DNA of 46,065 nucleotides. Source: Candidatus Gastranaerophilales bacterium (lineage in GTDB: Bacteria > Cyanobacteriota > Vampirovibrionia > Gastranaerophilales > Gastranaerophilaceae). The stretch is taken from the NCBI GenBank assembly GCA_944323425.1, contig CALUSL010000016.1, positions 1 to 46,065 on the forward strand. Direction: 5' to 3'. A model generated the notes under the pieces. The model was not told the DNA's origin. It saw nothing but the letters and a program-made list of their open reading frames with translations, and did not search any database. Position numbers and translations under genes: made by a program. Positions 25,283-33,963 of the stretch are shown piece by piece (position 1 is the stretch's first letter; each line of letters begins with the position of its first letter).

Positions 25283-25399
25283 TTACTTTTTAGTTGTCTT
25301 TGTATCATTTGGATGTTTTTTTGTTTTTGTTGCCGGTTTTTTAGCGGTATCATTTTTTGCATGCGATACACCGGGCTGCTTTTTCATACTTTTTTCCAT
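25283..25399 (-). CDS. Tiny Lys-rich protein, 38 residues
   Basis: A short frame (MEKSMKKQPG...) is preceded by GGAGAAAA and ends just before a strong hairpin. About one third of its residues are lysine, with threonines and prolines between them, so it is basic and probably unfolded. The ribosome site plus terminator make it a credible monocistronic gene. It might bind nucleic acid (inference from charge only). Confidence 0.5.
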   Translation of the reverse strand: MEKSMKKQPGVSHAKNDTAKKPATKTKKHPNDTKTTKK

Positions 25400-25517
25400 T
25401 TTTTCTCCTTCCGTGCCGTTTTTTGCAATTATCCGGCACAAAATGAAGTATACCAGCATAAAATATTCCGAAAATCCCCGAAAATAAGAACATTTTATAT
25501 ACTTTTGGACTAATTTT

Positions 25518-26090
25518 TTAAACGGCTCTTTGTTCCGATATTATCCCCGCGTCGTTCAACTTTAGAATCCTGATATCAGGAGTAACATCTTCTTTCTGCG
25601 CTGCACAAACAGTGAGCATAAAGTCTTTTTCGAGTTTTGTTGAAAACCACGAAACAGGGTCGTTTTGCAGTTTTATTCCTGCCTCGTACTTTGTCCAGAA
25701 ACGATAAAATGTGTCAGCGTCAGGGTTGCCCGTTTTTCTTTCAAGATAGCTGTATATTGATTCAAAATCTCTTCCCTTCATAAATTCAATATCAAGCCCG
25801 AGTTCATAATGTGCGAATGCTGCGATTATAATATTTTTGGAATGAGAAAGACTGAATTTTATATCTCCGTTTTCAAGATACGGCTTTCTGTTTTGCACTG
25901 AAATCACGGGTGAATGTATCCCGTATTCGTTTTCGAGTACATGTTTTATTAAAAATCTGCCGAGACAGAACTGGACCATTCGCTTTTCGGACTTGAATAC
26001 ACGCCCCTCAGAATACTCAAGGAGACGCTTTTCACCCATTTTTATAAGAAATTCCTCTGAATTTAGATAGAAAATTTTGACCGTGTACAT
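25518..26090 (-). CDS. 4'-phosphopantetheinyl transferase, Sfp/HetI type
   Basis: This 190-residue enzyme moves phosphopantetheine from CoA to a serine of carrier proteins. The family motifs are present: 'FSLSHS' (79-84), 'LGLDIEFM' (97-104, Mg-binding Asp100 and Glu102) and 'FWTKYEAGIK' (131-140, matching W-x-K-E/x-E-A-x-x-K). The usual 'KE' Glu is Tyr135, with Glu136 as the conserved acid. It is shorter than Sfp (about 220). It may serve fatty-acid ACP or a secondary-metabolite carrier. No synthase is in the window. It has no Shine-Dalgarno site and its -10 box ends six bases before the ATG, so the message may be leaderless. Confidence 0.85.
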   Translation of the reverse strand: MYTVKIFYLNSEEFLIKMGEKRLLEYSEGRVFKSEKRMVQFCLGRFLIKHVLENEYGIHSPVISVQNRKPYLENGDIKFSLSHSKNIIIAAFAHYELGLDIEFMKGRDFESIYSYLERKTGNPDADTFYRFWTKYEAGIKLQNDPVSWFSTKLEKDFMLTVCAAQKEDVTPDIRILKLNDAGIISEQRAV

Positions 26091-26096
26091 ATAAAA

Positions 26097-26124
26097 ATTT
26101 TAGCCTGCACAAAAAAGATTGCAA
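26097..26124 (-). promoter_or_regulatory. Promoter of phosphopantetheinyl transferase (possible leaderless start)
   Basis: On the minus strand, TTGCAA (26119-26124), a 16-bp spacer and TAAAAT (26097-26102) are followed by six bases and then the ATG (26088-26090). The same pair of boxes and the same spacer occur in the divergent asmA promoter. Confidence 0.6.
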
Positions 26125-26183
26125 ACCTGTATTCCGGACTTCTTTGCTATTCTTGTGGGCGGCATTGACTGTATCCGCCTGTG

Positions 26184-26211
26184 TTGCAATTTCTCTATCA
26201 AATGCTAAAAT
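26184..26211 (+). promoter_or_regulatory. Promoter of AsmA-like gene
   Basis: TTGCAA (26184-26189), 16 bp and TAAAAT (26206-26211) with an extended TGC. The ribosome site TAGGAGAAGG lies before ATG 26239. This is the divergent partner of the promoter at 26097-26124. Confidence 0.65.
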
Positions 26212-26238
26212 ATATACAAACTGGCTTAGGAGAAGGTT

Positions 26239-29200
26239 ATGAATAGATATAAAATTGCGGGAATTAGTATACTTACGGCAGTTATTACATTTTATACAGT
26301 GTTTCTTATTGTGCTGCCAAACGCTCTTAATTTAAATAATTTTAAAAAGGATATCCAAAAAATTGTCTATGACAGTGCAAAACTCAATGTTGACGCGCAG
26401 GATATAAAACTTGTTACAACTCCGAAACTCGCACTCGGCGTAAAAGTACAGGGGTTGAATGTTTCTTATCCTGACGGAAATGTTATTGCTTCGGCGGACA
26501 GCGCACTCGTTCGGGTTAAACTCGTGCCTATCCTCTGGAAAACTCTCGAGCTTGATGTTGTAACTGCAGAAAATCCTTCAGCAACACTGAATATGCTCAA
26601 AGGCGGAAAACTCGAACTTATGGAATATCTCGCGCAAGCAATGCCCGCATCGGATGCAGAGGCTTCTTCCGCAACTCCTATGCCTGTGAAGATTTCTTCT
26701 AAAATGCCCAAAATCACTGTCAATAAGTACAATATTACCGTAACTGACAAACCTTCCGGCAATAGTATAAAAATTGCGGGTAATTCGCTTGTTGTCGACA
26801 AAACAGTGCTTAACAAACACTGCAGAGTTGCTGCAGACGGAAAAGTATTATTTAACGAAAATGAAAACATAAACTATAACTTCAAAATTGATACTTTCCT
26901 GCCTGAAATGACACAGACTGCGCAGGCTCCGGCGGGTGAGACTCCGGATATTAATTTTATAAGCGAACTCATCAAATACGACCTTAAAGGGGATGTTAAT
27001 GCTGACCTGAAGATAAAACATACGTTAGATAAAAGTCTTAAAATGGACGGCTTTTTGAACATAGACAAATTCAGCACAAAAATTGGTTCGGAAACTCTGC
27101 CTGAAAGCTATGCTCATTTAACCTTTAAGGGCAGCGAGATGAACGCTGATTCCGATATAAACATTGGAGGAAACGAAAAACTCGATGTAAAGGCGTATGT
27201 GAAGCATGCTAAAAAAATGGCGCTGGATTTGAATGTAAAAACTGAAAAACTCAGCTTTTCTAATATTCTAAAATTTGCCAATGCTCTGTGCAGTTCACTG
27301 AATGTTCCGACGGATTTTTCAAAAATGACCGCACAGGGCTATATAACTTCTGATTTTTCTCTGAAAACAGATTTGAAAAACTTCGAATCAAACGGTTATT
27401 TCAAAATTATTAACGGTGCAATTTCTTATGCGGGGCTTAATGCCAGTATAAAAAATATCGGCGCGGATATTGATTTTTCAAACAACAACGTTAACATAAA
27501 AACCGCATCAGCGCTTGTGAATAATGCTCTGCTTCAACTGAAGGGGACAATTGATTCAAAATCAGTTGCAGATATAACCCTGAACTCCGAAGTAATACCG
27601 CTAAACAGCCTTTATGCTGTGTTTGCGCCGGTTGATATAAAGAATGCTTATGAGCTTCAAAACGGTACAATTCGTCTCGATGCGTCTGTTAAAGGAAAAC
27701 TCGAAGATGTACAGCCCGTAATTGCGCTGAATCTTGACAATCTGAAAATCAAAGACAAAGTTAACGCGCTTATTTTGAGTAACCAGAATACAAATATTGA
27801 TATAAAAGCAAAATCTGACAGCTTTACCGGTCTTGTCGACGTTACGGGAACAAAGGCTACTCTGATGAATCCGGCGCTTAGAGTCAATATACCTGAGATT
27901 AAAATTGAAATTGACCCGAAAAATATAAAAATTGTTCCCTTTGAAATTCTTGCTGACGGTTCGGTAATAAATGTTTCTGGGGATGTAAAAAATTACATGA
28001 GCCAGCCTGTAATTGCAATAAAAGCAGACGGAAATATAAACTCTGCTGACCTGAAAGCGATGCTTCCTCCTGATATGCGCGGTTTTGTCTCGGCAAAGGG
28101 CAAAATGCCGCTTATTGCATTTGTTAACGGCGACGCAAAAACTATCACAGTGACTGCGCAGGCAAAAGCAGACAGCGCAAACCATTTTACGCCGGTGAGC
28201 ATTAAAAAGCTGCAGAACAAACCCTCTATTGTGTCGGCTGCAATGACTTATTCAAATGACACTCTGAGTATTGATGATATAGGGCTCTACGGGCTAGTTT
28301 CATCCAACTTTGTTCAGGACACGAAAAAGAATCTTCACGGAGCGACAAAAATCGCAGGTATGAGCGGTTCTGTGTCAAATCTTTCAAAGTCGCCGGCTTT
28401 GAAACTGGCTGTGAATATTCCGGATCCGCTTCTTATGACTCTGCCTTCAATGCCGACAGCGTCTTTAAAAACGCGCGGACATCTTAATATCAACGGAAAA
28501 ATTGATGCACCGGAAATTGACGGTTATATAAAAATATCTGCAATAGGTCTGCCTGATTTTCTTACGAAAATTGAATCAGTGGATTTGAATTTTAGTCAGG
28601 GCAGCCTGAATGCTGATATTCAGGAACTCAGCTTAAACGGCTCTGTGTTCAATATTTCCGCGAACGCACCGTTAAAATTCGGAAATGTTTTTGTTATAAA
28701 CAAACTCACTCTCACGTCTCCGAATCTTAATGCTGATAAAATATTCCAGATTGCTGAAAAATTCCCGCAGTCAGGTTCCGGAACAGGAGCTGCAAAACCG
28801 GTAAAACGTCCTGTATATCCGGTAAAAATACTCAGCGGCGAAGGTACTATTGACAAATTTACAATGGGTACAATTGCTGCAAACAATATCACCAGCAAAT
28901 TTACTATGAGCAACGATGTTGTTTATCTGAACGGGCTTAAAGCTTCTGCATACAACGGAACAATCTCCGGCGACGTAAGCTATGACCTCGTTTCATTATT
29001 TGCAAAGGCAAAAGTTTCCGGAAAAAATATTGATGCGAATTCTGCTGTTACAGCGTTTGTGAATTTAAAGGATCAGCTTATGGGAAATCTGGAGTTCAAT
29101 GCTGATGTGACATTGCAGGGTGCTGAATATACCGAGCAGATGAAATCTCTTAAAGGCAAAGCTGATTTCAAAATCTCTGACGGTCAACTCGGAAGTCTCG

Positions 29201-29967
29201 GACGAATTGAAACTTTTCTGAGAGCAGACAACCTTCTTTCGCAGAGTCTTGTAAGCACTCAGATAGGGTCTTTGATTTCACAGCTCGGACCTTACAATTC
29301 AGGAAAATTCTCCTATCTAAACGGTGATATGACATTCGGAGGCGGAAACGCTAATATTGCCTACATAAAATCCTCCGGACCGCATGCAGCGTTGAATATT
29401 TCCGGTACGATGAACCTCGTGAACAACGATGCAAAATTTGAAATTCTCGGAAGCATTTCTCCTGAAATTGTGTCTGTGCTAGGACCGATTACAGAACTTT
29501 CCGTTGAAAATATTGCAGCATTGATACCAAAGCTCGGCAGCGCAATCTCAGGGGCAATGAACAATTATAATATTCAGTCCAGCGCGGCTCTGCTTGAAAA
29601 AATTCCTGATTTGACGCCGCAAAAAGACGGTACAAAATCATTTAAAGTCGAACTCAACGGTAGTCTGAATGCACCGCAAAGGGCGATAAAATCTTTTAGA
29701 TGGTTGAATTCGGCTCAGGATATGCAATCAGGTGAGACAACAATACTTGATATGCTAAAAACTCCTGAAACTCCGGAAAAACCGGTTATTACGAAAGAAA
29801 CAGTAAAAGAAGAACTGAAAAATCAGATTCAGCAATCAGAAACTGTTCAAAAAATTCAGGGAAATGAGACGCTCCAGCAGCTTAACTCTATTTTCCAGAT
29901 GTACAAAGATGCAAAACAAAAAGACAATGCTGCAAAAGAGCAGGCTCAGGAACAGTTGAGTCAATAG
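26239..29967 (+). CDS. AsmA-family envelope protein
   Basis: This 1,242-residue protein has one N-terminal membrane helix (about 5-28) and the AsmA start 'LNLNNFKKDIQKIVYDSAKLNVDAQDIKLVTTPKLALGVKVQGLNVSYPDG'. A long beta-rich periplasmic body follows, then a C-terminal AsmA-like block near 950-1060 ('LKGKADFKISDGQLGSLGRIETFLRADNLLS'). The C-terminus (about 1175-1242) is Glu/Gln-rich and helical. AsmA/TamB/YhdP proteins form hydrophobic grooves that carry phospholipid between membranes; whether this one does is inference. It is transcribed alone from a clear promoter, divergent from the phosphopantetheinyl transferase. The length is typical for the larger members. Confidence 0.8.
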   Translation: MNRYKIAGISILTAVITFYTVFLIVLPNALNLNNFKKDIQKIVYDSAKLNVDAQDIKLVTTPKLALGVKVQGLNVSYPDGNVIASADSALVRVKLVPILWKTLELDVVTAENPSATLNMLKGGKLELMEYLAQAMPASDAEASSATPMPVKISSKMPKITVNKYNITVTDKPSGNSIKIAGNSLVVDKTVLNKHCRVAADGKVLFNENENINYNFKIDTFLPEMTQTAQAPAGETPDINFISELIKYDLKGDVNADLKIKHTLDKSLKMDGFLNIDKFSTKIGSETLPESYAHLTFKGSEMNADSDINIGGNEKLDVKAYVKHAKKMALDLNVKTEKLSFSNILKFANALCSSLNVPTDFSKMTAQGYITSDFSLKTDLKNFESNGYFKIINGAISYAGLNASIKNIGADIDFSNNNVNIKTASALVNNALLQLKGTIDSKSVADITLNSEVIPLNSLYAVFAPVDIKNAYELQNGTIRLDASVKGKLEDVQPVIALNLDNLKIKDKVNALILSNQNTNIDIKAKSDSFTGLVDVTGTKATLMNPALRVNIPEIKIEIDPKNIKIVPFEILADGSVINVSGDVKNYMSQPVIAIKADGNINSADLKAMLPPDMRGFVSAKGKMPLIAFVNGDAKTITVTAQAKADSANHFTPVSIKKLQNKPSIVSAAMTYSNDTLSIDDIGLYGLVSSNFVQDTKKNLHGATKIAGMSGSVSNLSKSPALKLAVNIPDPLLMTLPSMPTASLKTRGHLNINGKIDAPEIDGYIKISAIGLPDFLTKIESVDLNFSQGSLNADIQELSLNGSVFNISANAPLKFGNVFVINKLTLTSPNLNADKIFQIAEKFPQSGSGTGAAKPVKRPVYPVKILSGEGTIDKFTMGTIAANNITSKFTMSNDVVYLNGLKASAYNGTISGDVSYDLVSLFAKAKVSGKNIDANSAVTAFVNLKDQLMGNLEFNADVTLQGAEYTEQMKSLKGKADFKISDGQLGSLGRIETFLRADNLLSQSLVSTQIGSLISQLGPYNSGKFSYLNGDMTFGGGNANIAYIKSSGPHAALNISGTMNLVNNDAKFEILGSISPEIVSVLGPITELSVENIAALIPKLGSAISGAMNNYNIQSSAALLEKIPDLTPQKDGTKSFKVELNGSLNAPQRAIKSFRWLNSAQDMQSGETTILDMLKTPETPEKPVITKETVKEELKNQIQQSETVQKIQGNETLQQLNSIFQMYKDAKQKDNAAKEQAQEQLSQ

Positions 29968-30149
29968 CTGTACCTTGACTTCTGTTACCGGTCAAAAAAA
30001 ACGGTATTTCAAAGTACTGAAGGCTTTAACAGAACATGTTCTCTGGTCGGTAATTTTGTAAATCATTGTAAAACTTACACTTTATACTAGCAAAAAATTT
30101 TATGTTACACTCTTAAAATACACATAAAAACACTGGAGGGAAGGGAATC

Positions 30150-30518
30150 ATGCAGGTTAGCAGCATTCAAACTTGCGGAAACGTAAAATCAATAACTGTC
30201 AAAGATTCTTTGTGGAACAAACACACAACTCATAATTACATAGTTTCGAATGACAAATTCGATGAGTTTTCTGCGCAGATACAGGATGAAGCTGTCAGCT
30301 GGAAGAAAAAGACACGCATGACAATGATTCTCGGTACAGCTGCAGGTGCGATTGTAGGTGCGGCAGCATCAAAAAATGCCTCCGGTGCAATGCAAACTCT
30401 TTCGTCGATTCTATGTGCGCTTGCCGGTGCAGCTCTGTCAGCACTTTCTCTTTCTCAGGTTTTTGACATAAAACACAGAGCGCTTCTTTCTAAATACGAT
30501 GCACAGCCGGAAAAATAA
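30150..30518 (+). CDS. Small unknown protein with two hydrophobic segments
   Basis: This 122-residue protein follows a GGAGGGAAGGG site. Residues 1-55 are soluble and polar. Two Gly/Ala-rich hydrophobic helices follow (about 58-76 'MILGTAAGAIVGAAASKNA' and 84-105), then a basic tail. The AxxGAxxG pattern suggests close helix packing in the membrane. I do not recognise a family. The 182 bp upstream contain no other gene. Confidence 0.6.
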   Translation: MQVSSIQTCGNVKSITVKDSLWNKHTTHNYIVSNDKFDEFSAQIQDEAVSWKKKTRMTMILGTAAGAIVGAAASKNASGAMQTLSSILCALAGAALSALSLSQVFDIKHRALLSKYDAQPEK

Positions 30519-30563
30519 TTATTGTTGATTTAGACGGGTTCTCCCTCAGCGAAAAAGTCTTTA

Positions 30564-31142
30564 TTATAGACAGCCTTTTGTCGAAGGAACTGTGTCTGTG
30601 CCGTTTTGTGCTGCGGCATTTTTAAGCGCGCGTGCAAAGGATTTGAATGCCGCTTCTATGATATGATGTGTGTCGTTTCCGTTTAACTGTTTTATGTGAA
30701 TTGTAACGCCGGCATTTGCTGCAAAACTTCCGAAAAAGTGAGGAACGAGAATTGTTTCAAAATCAGATACGCGCTCATTTTTCAGCTCGAGTCCGACTGT
30801 TGAATATGCTCTGCCCGAAATATCGATTGCGCATAGCACAAGTGCTTCATCCATAGGCAAAATACATTGACCGTAGCGGTTTATTCCCCGTTTGTCGCCG
30901 AGTGCGTTTGAAAACGCCTGTCCCAGCGCAATAGCAGTATCTTCAACAAGATGATGCAAGTCAGAATCTATTGATTTTGCAATTATTTTTACCCCGAATC
31001 CGGAGTGGCATGCGAGCTGCTCCAGCATATGTTTGAAAAATTTGCATTCACAATCTATTTCATATCCGCTGTTTTCATCCAGCGTTATTTGAACATATAC
31101 TTCAGTTTCTTTTGTATTTCTCTGTATTTCACCTTTTCTCAT
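30564..31142 (-). CDS. hisB: Imidazoleglycerol-phosphate dehydratase
   Basis: This 192-residue, single-domain HisB makes imidazole acetol phosphate from imidazole glycerol phosphate. Both metal-binding His pairs are present, 'DLHHLVEDTAIALGQAF' (near 61-77) and 'NDTHHIIEAAFKSFARAL' (near 155-172), and 'KFFKHMLEQLACH' corresponds to the usual FxDHMLxQxxxH. The Asp of that motif is Lys here, while the ligand His is kept. It overlaps the upstream hisC-HAD gene by four bases (ATGA), so translation is coupled. Unlike E. coli HisB it carries no phosphatase domain. That activity is probably in the neighbour. Confidence 0.93.
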   Translation of the reverse strand: MRKGEIQRNTKETEVYVQITLDENSGYEIDCECKFFKHMLEQLACHSGFGVKIIAKSIDSDLHHLVEDTAIALGQAFSNALGDKRGINRYGQCILPMDEALVLCAIDISGRAYSTVGLELKNERVSDFETILVPHFFGSFAANAGVTIHIKQLNGNDTHHIIEAAFKSFARALKNAAAQNGTDTVPSTKGCL

Positions 31143-32824
31143 CGAATAAATTCTCCAAGCTGATTTACATTATTTATAACATATTTTGCGCCGTTATTTA
31201 AGAGCAGGTCTGCCTGTTCTCTTGTTCTTGCAACCCCGAATCCTGTTATTCTGAACTCTTTTGCGCATTTTACATCGTCTATTGTATCTCCGATATAAAG
31301 CATTTTTCCTGCATACACGGAATTTTTTATTATCTCAAGCCCGAGTGTATCAGGCTTTTGACGTTCCTGCGGCAGGTCATTCATTGTAACTATTTTAGAA
31401 AAATATTTTAGAATGTTAAATTTTTTCAGGGTAAATTCTGCTTCAACCCTTGGTCTGCCCGTAAATACACCGAGTATATAACGTTCTGACAGAGCCTTTA
31501 AAATTTTCGGGTCTGCTATCAGGCTTTCATCGTTTATGCAGCCTTTTCCGTTGTTCCAGTAGAGCTGCTGAAATTTTTCTACAATGTCATCATAAGGAAC
31601 CCAGGTTCCTGCTGCTTTGAGAAGATGGTAGGTTAAATCCCAGTCATTATTCAATCCGCCGAGATTCTTTGCGTGCTGGATTTCTTCCTGCGAAATATCC
31701 CGTTTTGAAAAGTATTTGTAAGTCTCTGCTATAGCGAGTCTGTAAGAATTTTCAACATCTACCAGCACACCGTCCATATCGAATACAATCACATCTTTCG
31801 GTCTGATAAGCGCTGCAATTTTTTGTGCGGCTTCAAGTGTAGGAAGAGTAATTCTGAGAGATTTCAGATTCTCAAATTTTTTCACGACAATTCCGTGCTT
31901 TAAAAGCACGCTGTATACGTAGTCTGTTTTTTCTCCAAACTCTGCTATGATAAAGTTTGCGTGGGATTCGTAAACTTTTGCGTTGAGTTTTTTGAATTCT
32001 TTTGTGAGAAAATCTTTGGATTTTTTTAGTTCGTTTTTTATGAATTCCAAATGTTCTGTGTCAGAAAGTGCAGCGACTGCTGCTTTTACGGCAATTTCAT
32101 TTACATTATAAGGACTGAGCGATTTTTTTATGTTGTTTATATTTTCGGGATTTGATATCACGAATCCGACTCTGAGTCCTGCGAGCCCGTAGTCTTTTGA
32201 CATTGATTTTATGACTGCAAGATTCTGATAGGTCTTTGTTAAAGAAATGCAGGAATACGGCGCGAAAGAACCGTATGTCTCATCGACAACCACGAGTTTT
32301 TCTTTAAAATGTTCGAGAATATATTTTATTTGTTCGGGCGGAATGATTGCGCCTGTAGGGTTGTTCGGGGTAGTGAGATAGATGATTTTTGTGTCTTTTC
32401 CGACAGATTTTACTAATTTTTCAAAAGGAAATTCCCAGCGTTTTTCGTGCGGAATTTCAATGTATTTTGCTCCCTGCTGGGCTGCGTAGATTTTCGGCAT
32501 TGAAAATGACGGAGTGACTGTTATGATTGAGTCAGAAGGTTCTATATAGGTGTTTATTACGGCTGATATAGCCTCATCAGCCCCGTTAGTCAGTGCTATT
32601 GCTGATTTCTTTACGCTGAATTTTTTCGCCAGCGCTTCAATCAGTTCTCCGTAATACGGATAATGCGAAATATCAGTAATGGCAATGTTCTTTATCGCTT
32701 CTATGACTTTTTTTGACGGACCTATATAATTTTCATTAGAATCAAGTTTCATTTCCCATTTTTCGGGGAAAAGTGCTGTTTCATAAATTTTTAGGTTTTT
32801 TAAGGCTTTCTTTGGTTCAATCAT
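31139..32824 (-). CDS. hisC: Histidinol-phosphate aminotransferase fused to a HAD phosphatase
   Basis: A 561-residue fusion. Residues 1-343 are a fold-type I aminotransferase of the HisC group: 'TNGADEAISAV', 'TTPNNPTGAIIP', 'VVVDETYGSF' and the PLP lysine in 'SMSKDYGLAGLRVGF' (about 210). Residues 347-561 are a subfamily I HAD hydrolase: motif I 'VFDMDGVLVDVENSYR' (Asp about 350), motif II 'GVFTGRPRVEAEF', motif III Lys in 'QKPDTLG' and motif IV 'LYIGDTIDDVKCA'. The order of the next steps of the pathway (dehydratase, aminotransferase, phosphatase) matches hisB plus this fusion. The HAD part is therefore most likely the histidinol-phosphate phosphatase. That is inference from context; the domains themselves are clear. 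No strong ribosome site precedes the ATG. Confidence 0.88.
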   Translation of the reverse strand: MIEPKKALKNLKIYETALFPEKWEMKLDSNENYIGPSKKVIEAIKNIAITDISHYPYYGELIEALAKKFSVKKSAIALTNGADEAISAVINTYIEPSDSIITVTPSFSMPKIYAAQQGAKYIEIPHEKRWEFPFEKLVKSVGKDTKIIYLTTPNNPTGAIIPPEQIKYILEHFKEKLVVVDETYGSFAPYSCISLTKTYQNLAVIKSMSKDYGLAGLRVGFVISNPENINNIKKSLSPYNVNEIAVKAAVAALSDTEHLEFIKNELKKSKDFLTKEFKKLNAKVYESHANFIIAEFGEKTDYVYSVLLKHGIVVKKFENLKSLRITLPTLEAAQKIAALIRPKDVIVFDMDGVLVDVENSYRLAIAETYKYFSKRDISQEEIQHAKNLGGLNNDWDLTYHLLKAAGTWVPYDDIVEKFQQLYWNNGKGCINDESLIADPKILKALSERYILGVFTGRPRVEAEFTLKKFNILKYFSKIVTMNDLPQERQKPDTLGLEIIKNSVYAGKMLYIGDTIDDVKCAKEFRITGFGVARTREQADLLLNNGAKYVINNVNQLGEFIR

Positions 32825-33061
32825 TCTTAGGGACGCTCTTGATTTTTGGGGCTATATAAACTGCTTTGTCTACGGGTTGTTTTGAATGATTATATTATTA
32901 AAACACTTCTTTGCCAATAGTTCGGAAATATCATTTCTGTTTGCGGGCTGTTTTATTTTCGTTCGGGAGTTTCTAATTTTTCAGGGCGTAACATTTTGTT
33001 TTTGGAATACTAAAAAAGCCCTGCGTTTCCGCTTTCTTCAAAACAAGTAGATAAAAAATAA

Positions 33062-33106
33062 CAAAAAAAAAGACCCGTTTTACAGGGCCTCAAAATCGGT
33101 TTTTTT
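33062..33106. terminator. Bidirectional terminator
   Basis: GACCC (33072-33076) pairs with GGGCC (33085-33089) next to a 10-base A-run (T-run on the minus strand). On the plus strand a CCG-TTTT/AAAA-T-CGG stem ends in seven Ts. It probably ends the transcript of the acidic protein at 33251. Confidence 0.65.
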
Positions 33107-33142
33107 CCTCGTGGTTTGTGGTAGGTTTCTCGTCTCTAATGT

Positions 33143-33183
33143 TTATTCCTCGTATATATATAAACAGTATACACGAGGAATAA
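33143..33183. repeat. Strong inverted repeat downstream of the acidic protein gene
   Basis: TTATTCCTCGT (33143-33153) and ACGAGGAATAA (33173-33183) are perfect reverse complements. After one mismatch, five more inner pairs form. No T-run follows, so it is not a classic terminator. It lies 68 bp past the stop of the minus-strand gene and before the real terminator, so it would be in that gene's 3' untranslated region. Confidence 0.6.
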
Positions 33184-33250
33184 TTGCTAAATCTTATTGA
33201 TAATATTAAGATATGTTAAGACGAATTTTTTATTTTATTTTTACATATTG

Positions 33251-33826
33251 TTAAAGAGATTTGCCTGTAAGCTTTTCAACCTCTTTCGCAATTTCATCTT
33301 CAAGGTCATTCAGTGTTGCTTCCGGATTGTCATTCAGGAAGCTTTCAGCGTCGAAATGTGCGCTTAAGTAGTTTAGTTTGCTCAATTCTTCGTCTGTAGC
33401 TCCTTTTGCCTTGAGTTGAGCTTTCATATCTTTAATTAGGCTTTCTACCTCTGTTGATACTTCATCTTTATCCGCAAATGTAGTGTTTACTGATTCATCT
33501 CCGGAAACTTCTTCAGCTTCCGCAGCTTCGTCGGTTTCGCTTACGGGCACGGCTTCTTCGGTCTCTGATGTTTCACCTGTGCCGTTTACGCTGTTTACAT
33601 AATTTTTTACTATATTGTATGTATCTTTGTCCGCAACAGCGTCGTCGCCGGTTGCGATAACTGCATCTTCATCTGCGCTTACTGCCGTCACATCTGCATA
33701 GAACTGGTTTGCAATTTCTGTCATTTCCTGTTTTAATTCGGTGTTTTCTCCCGTTTCTTTTGTTTCATCAGTTTCTTTTACTTTGTAGGATGTGTACTGA
33801 CCTGCTTGAATTTTATCGATTTCCAT
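33251..33826 (-). CDS. Acidic, low-complexity unknown protein
   Basis: This 191-residue protein starts at ATG 33824-33826 (MEIDKIQAGQ...) after an AAAGGAGT site. A longer frame from 33871 would include the ribosome site and is not used. Residues 10-125 are rich in Glu, Thr, Asp and Ala ('ETEEAVPVSETDEAAEAEEV') and probably unfolded. The last 60 residues form a helical, charged domain ('EVESLIKDMKAQLKAKGATDEELSKL'). It has no signal peptide. Function is unknown. Confidence 0.65.
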   Translation of the reverse strand: MEIDKIQAGQYTSYKVKETDETKETGENTELKQEMTEIANQFYADVTAVSADEDAVIATGDDAVADKDTYNIVKNYVNSVNGTGETSETEEAVPVSETDEAAEAEEVSGDESVNTTFADKDEVSTEVESLIKDMKAQLKAKGATDEELSKLNYLSAHFDAESFLNDNPEATLNDLEDEIAKEVEKLTGKSL

Positions 33827-33963
33827 ACTTAACTCCTTTGTTGTTGCCTGCCTTTTATATCGGCAGGTCAAAAATAAAACTTTATAGTTCGCATTCCAAT
33901 TTTTACATTATTTAATCTTTTACTGTGTGATAATATTTATTAAATATAAAAGAGGAGAAAAAT

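Larger units (their letters stand above)
32825..33250. other. Gene-free 426-bp stretch between hisC-HAD and the acidic protein
   Basis: I see no coding frame here. It holds the leader of hisC-HAD (rightmost bases near 32825-32900, where no convincing -35/-10 pair stands out), an A/T-rich stretch, a bidirectional terminator (33062-33106) and a separate 41-bp hairpin (33143-33183). Confidence 0.6.

Noticed and set aside
30000-30021. Terminator after the AsmA-like gene
   Set aside because: A short TACCG/CGGTA hairpin exists but it has an A-rich loop, a five-base stem and no T-run.
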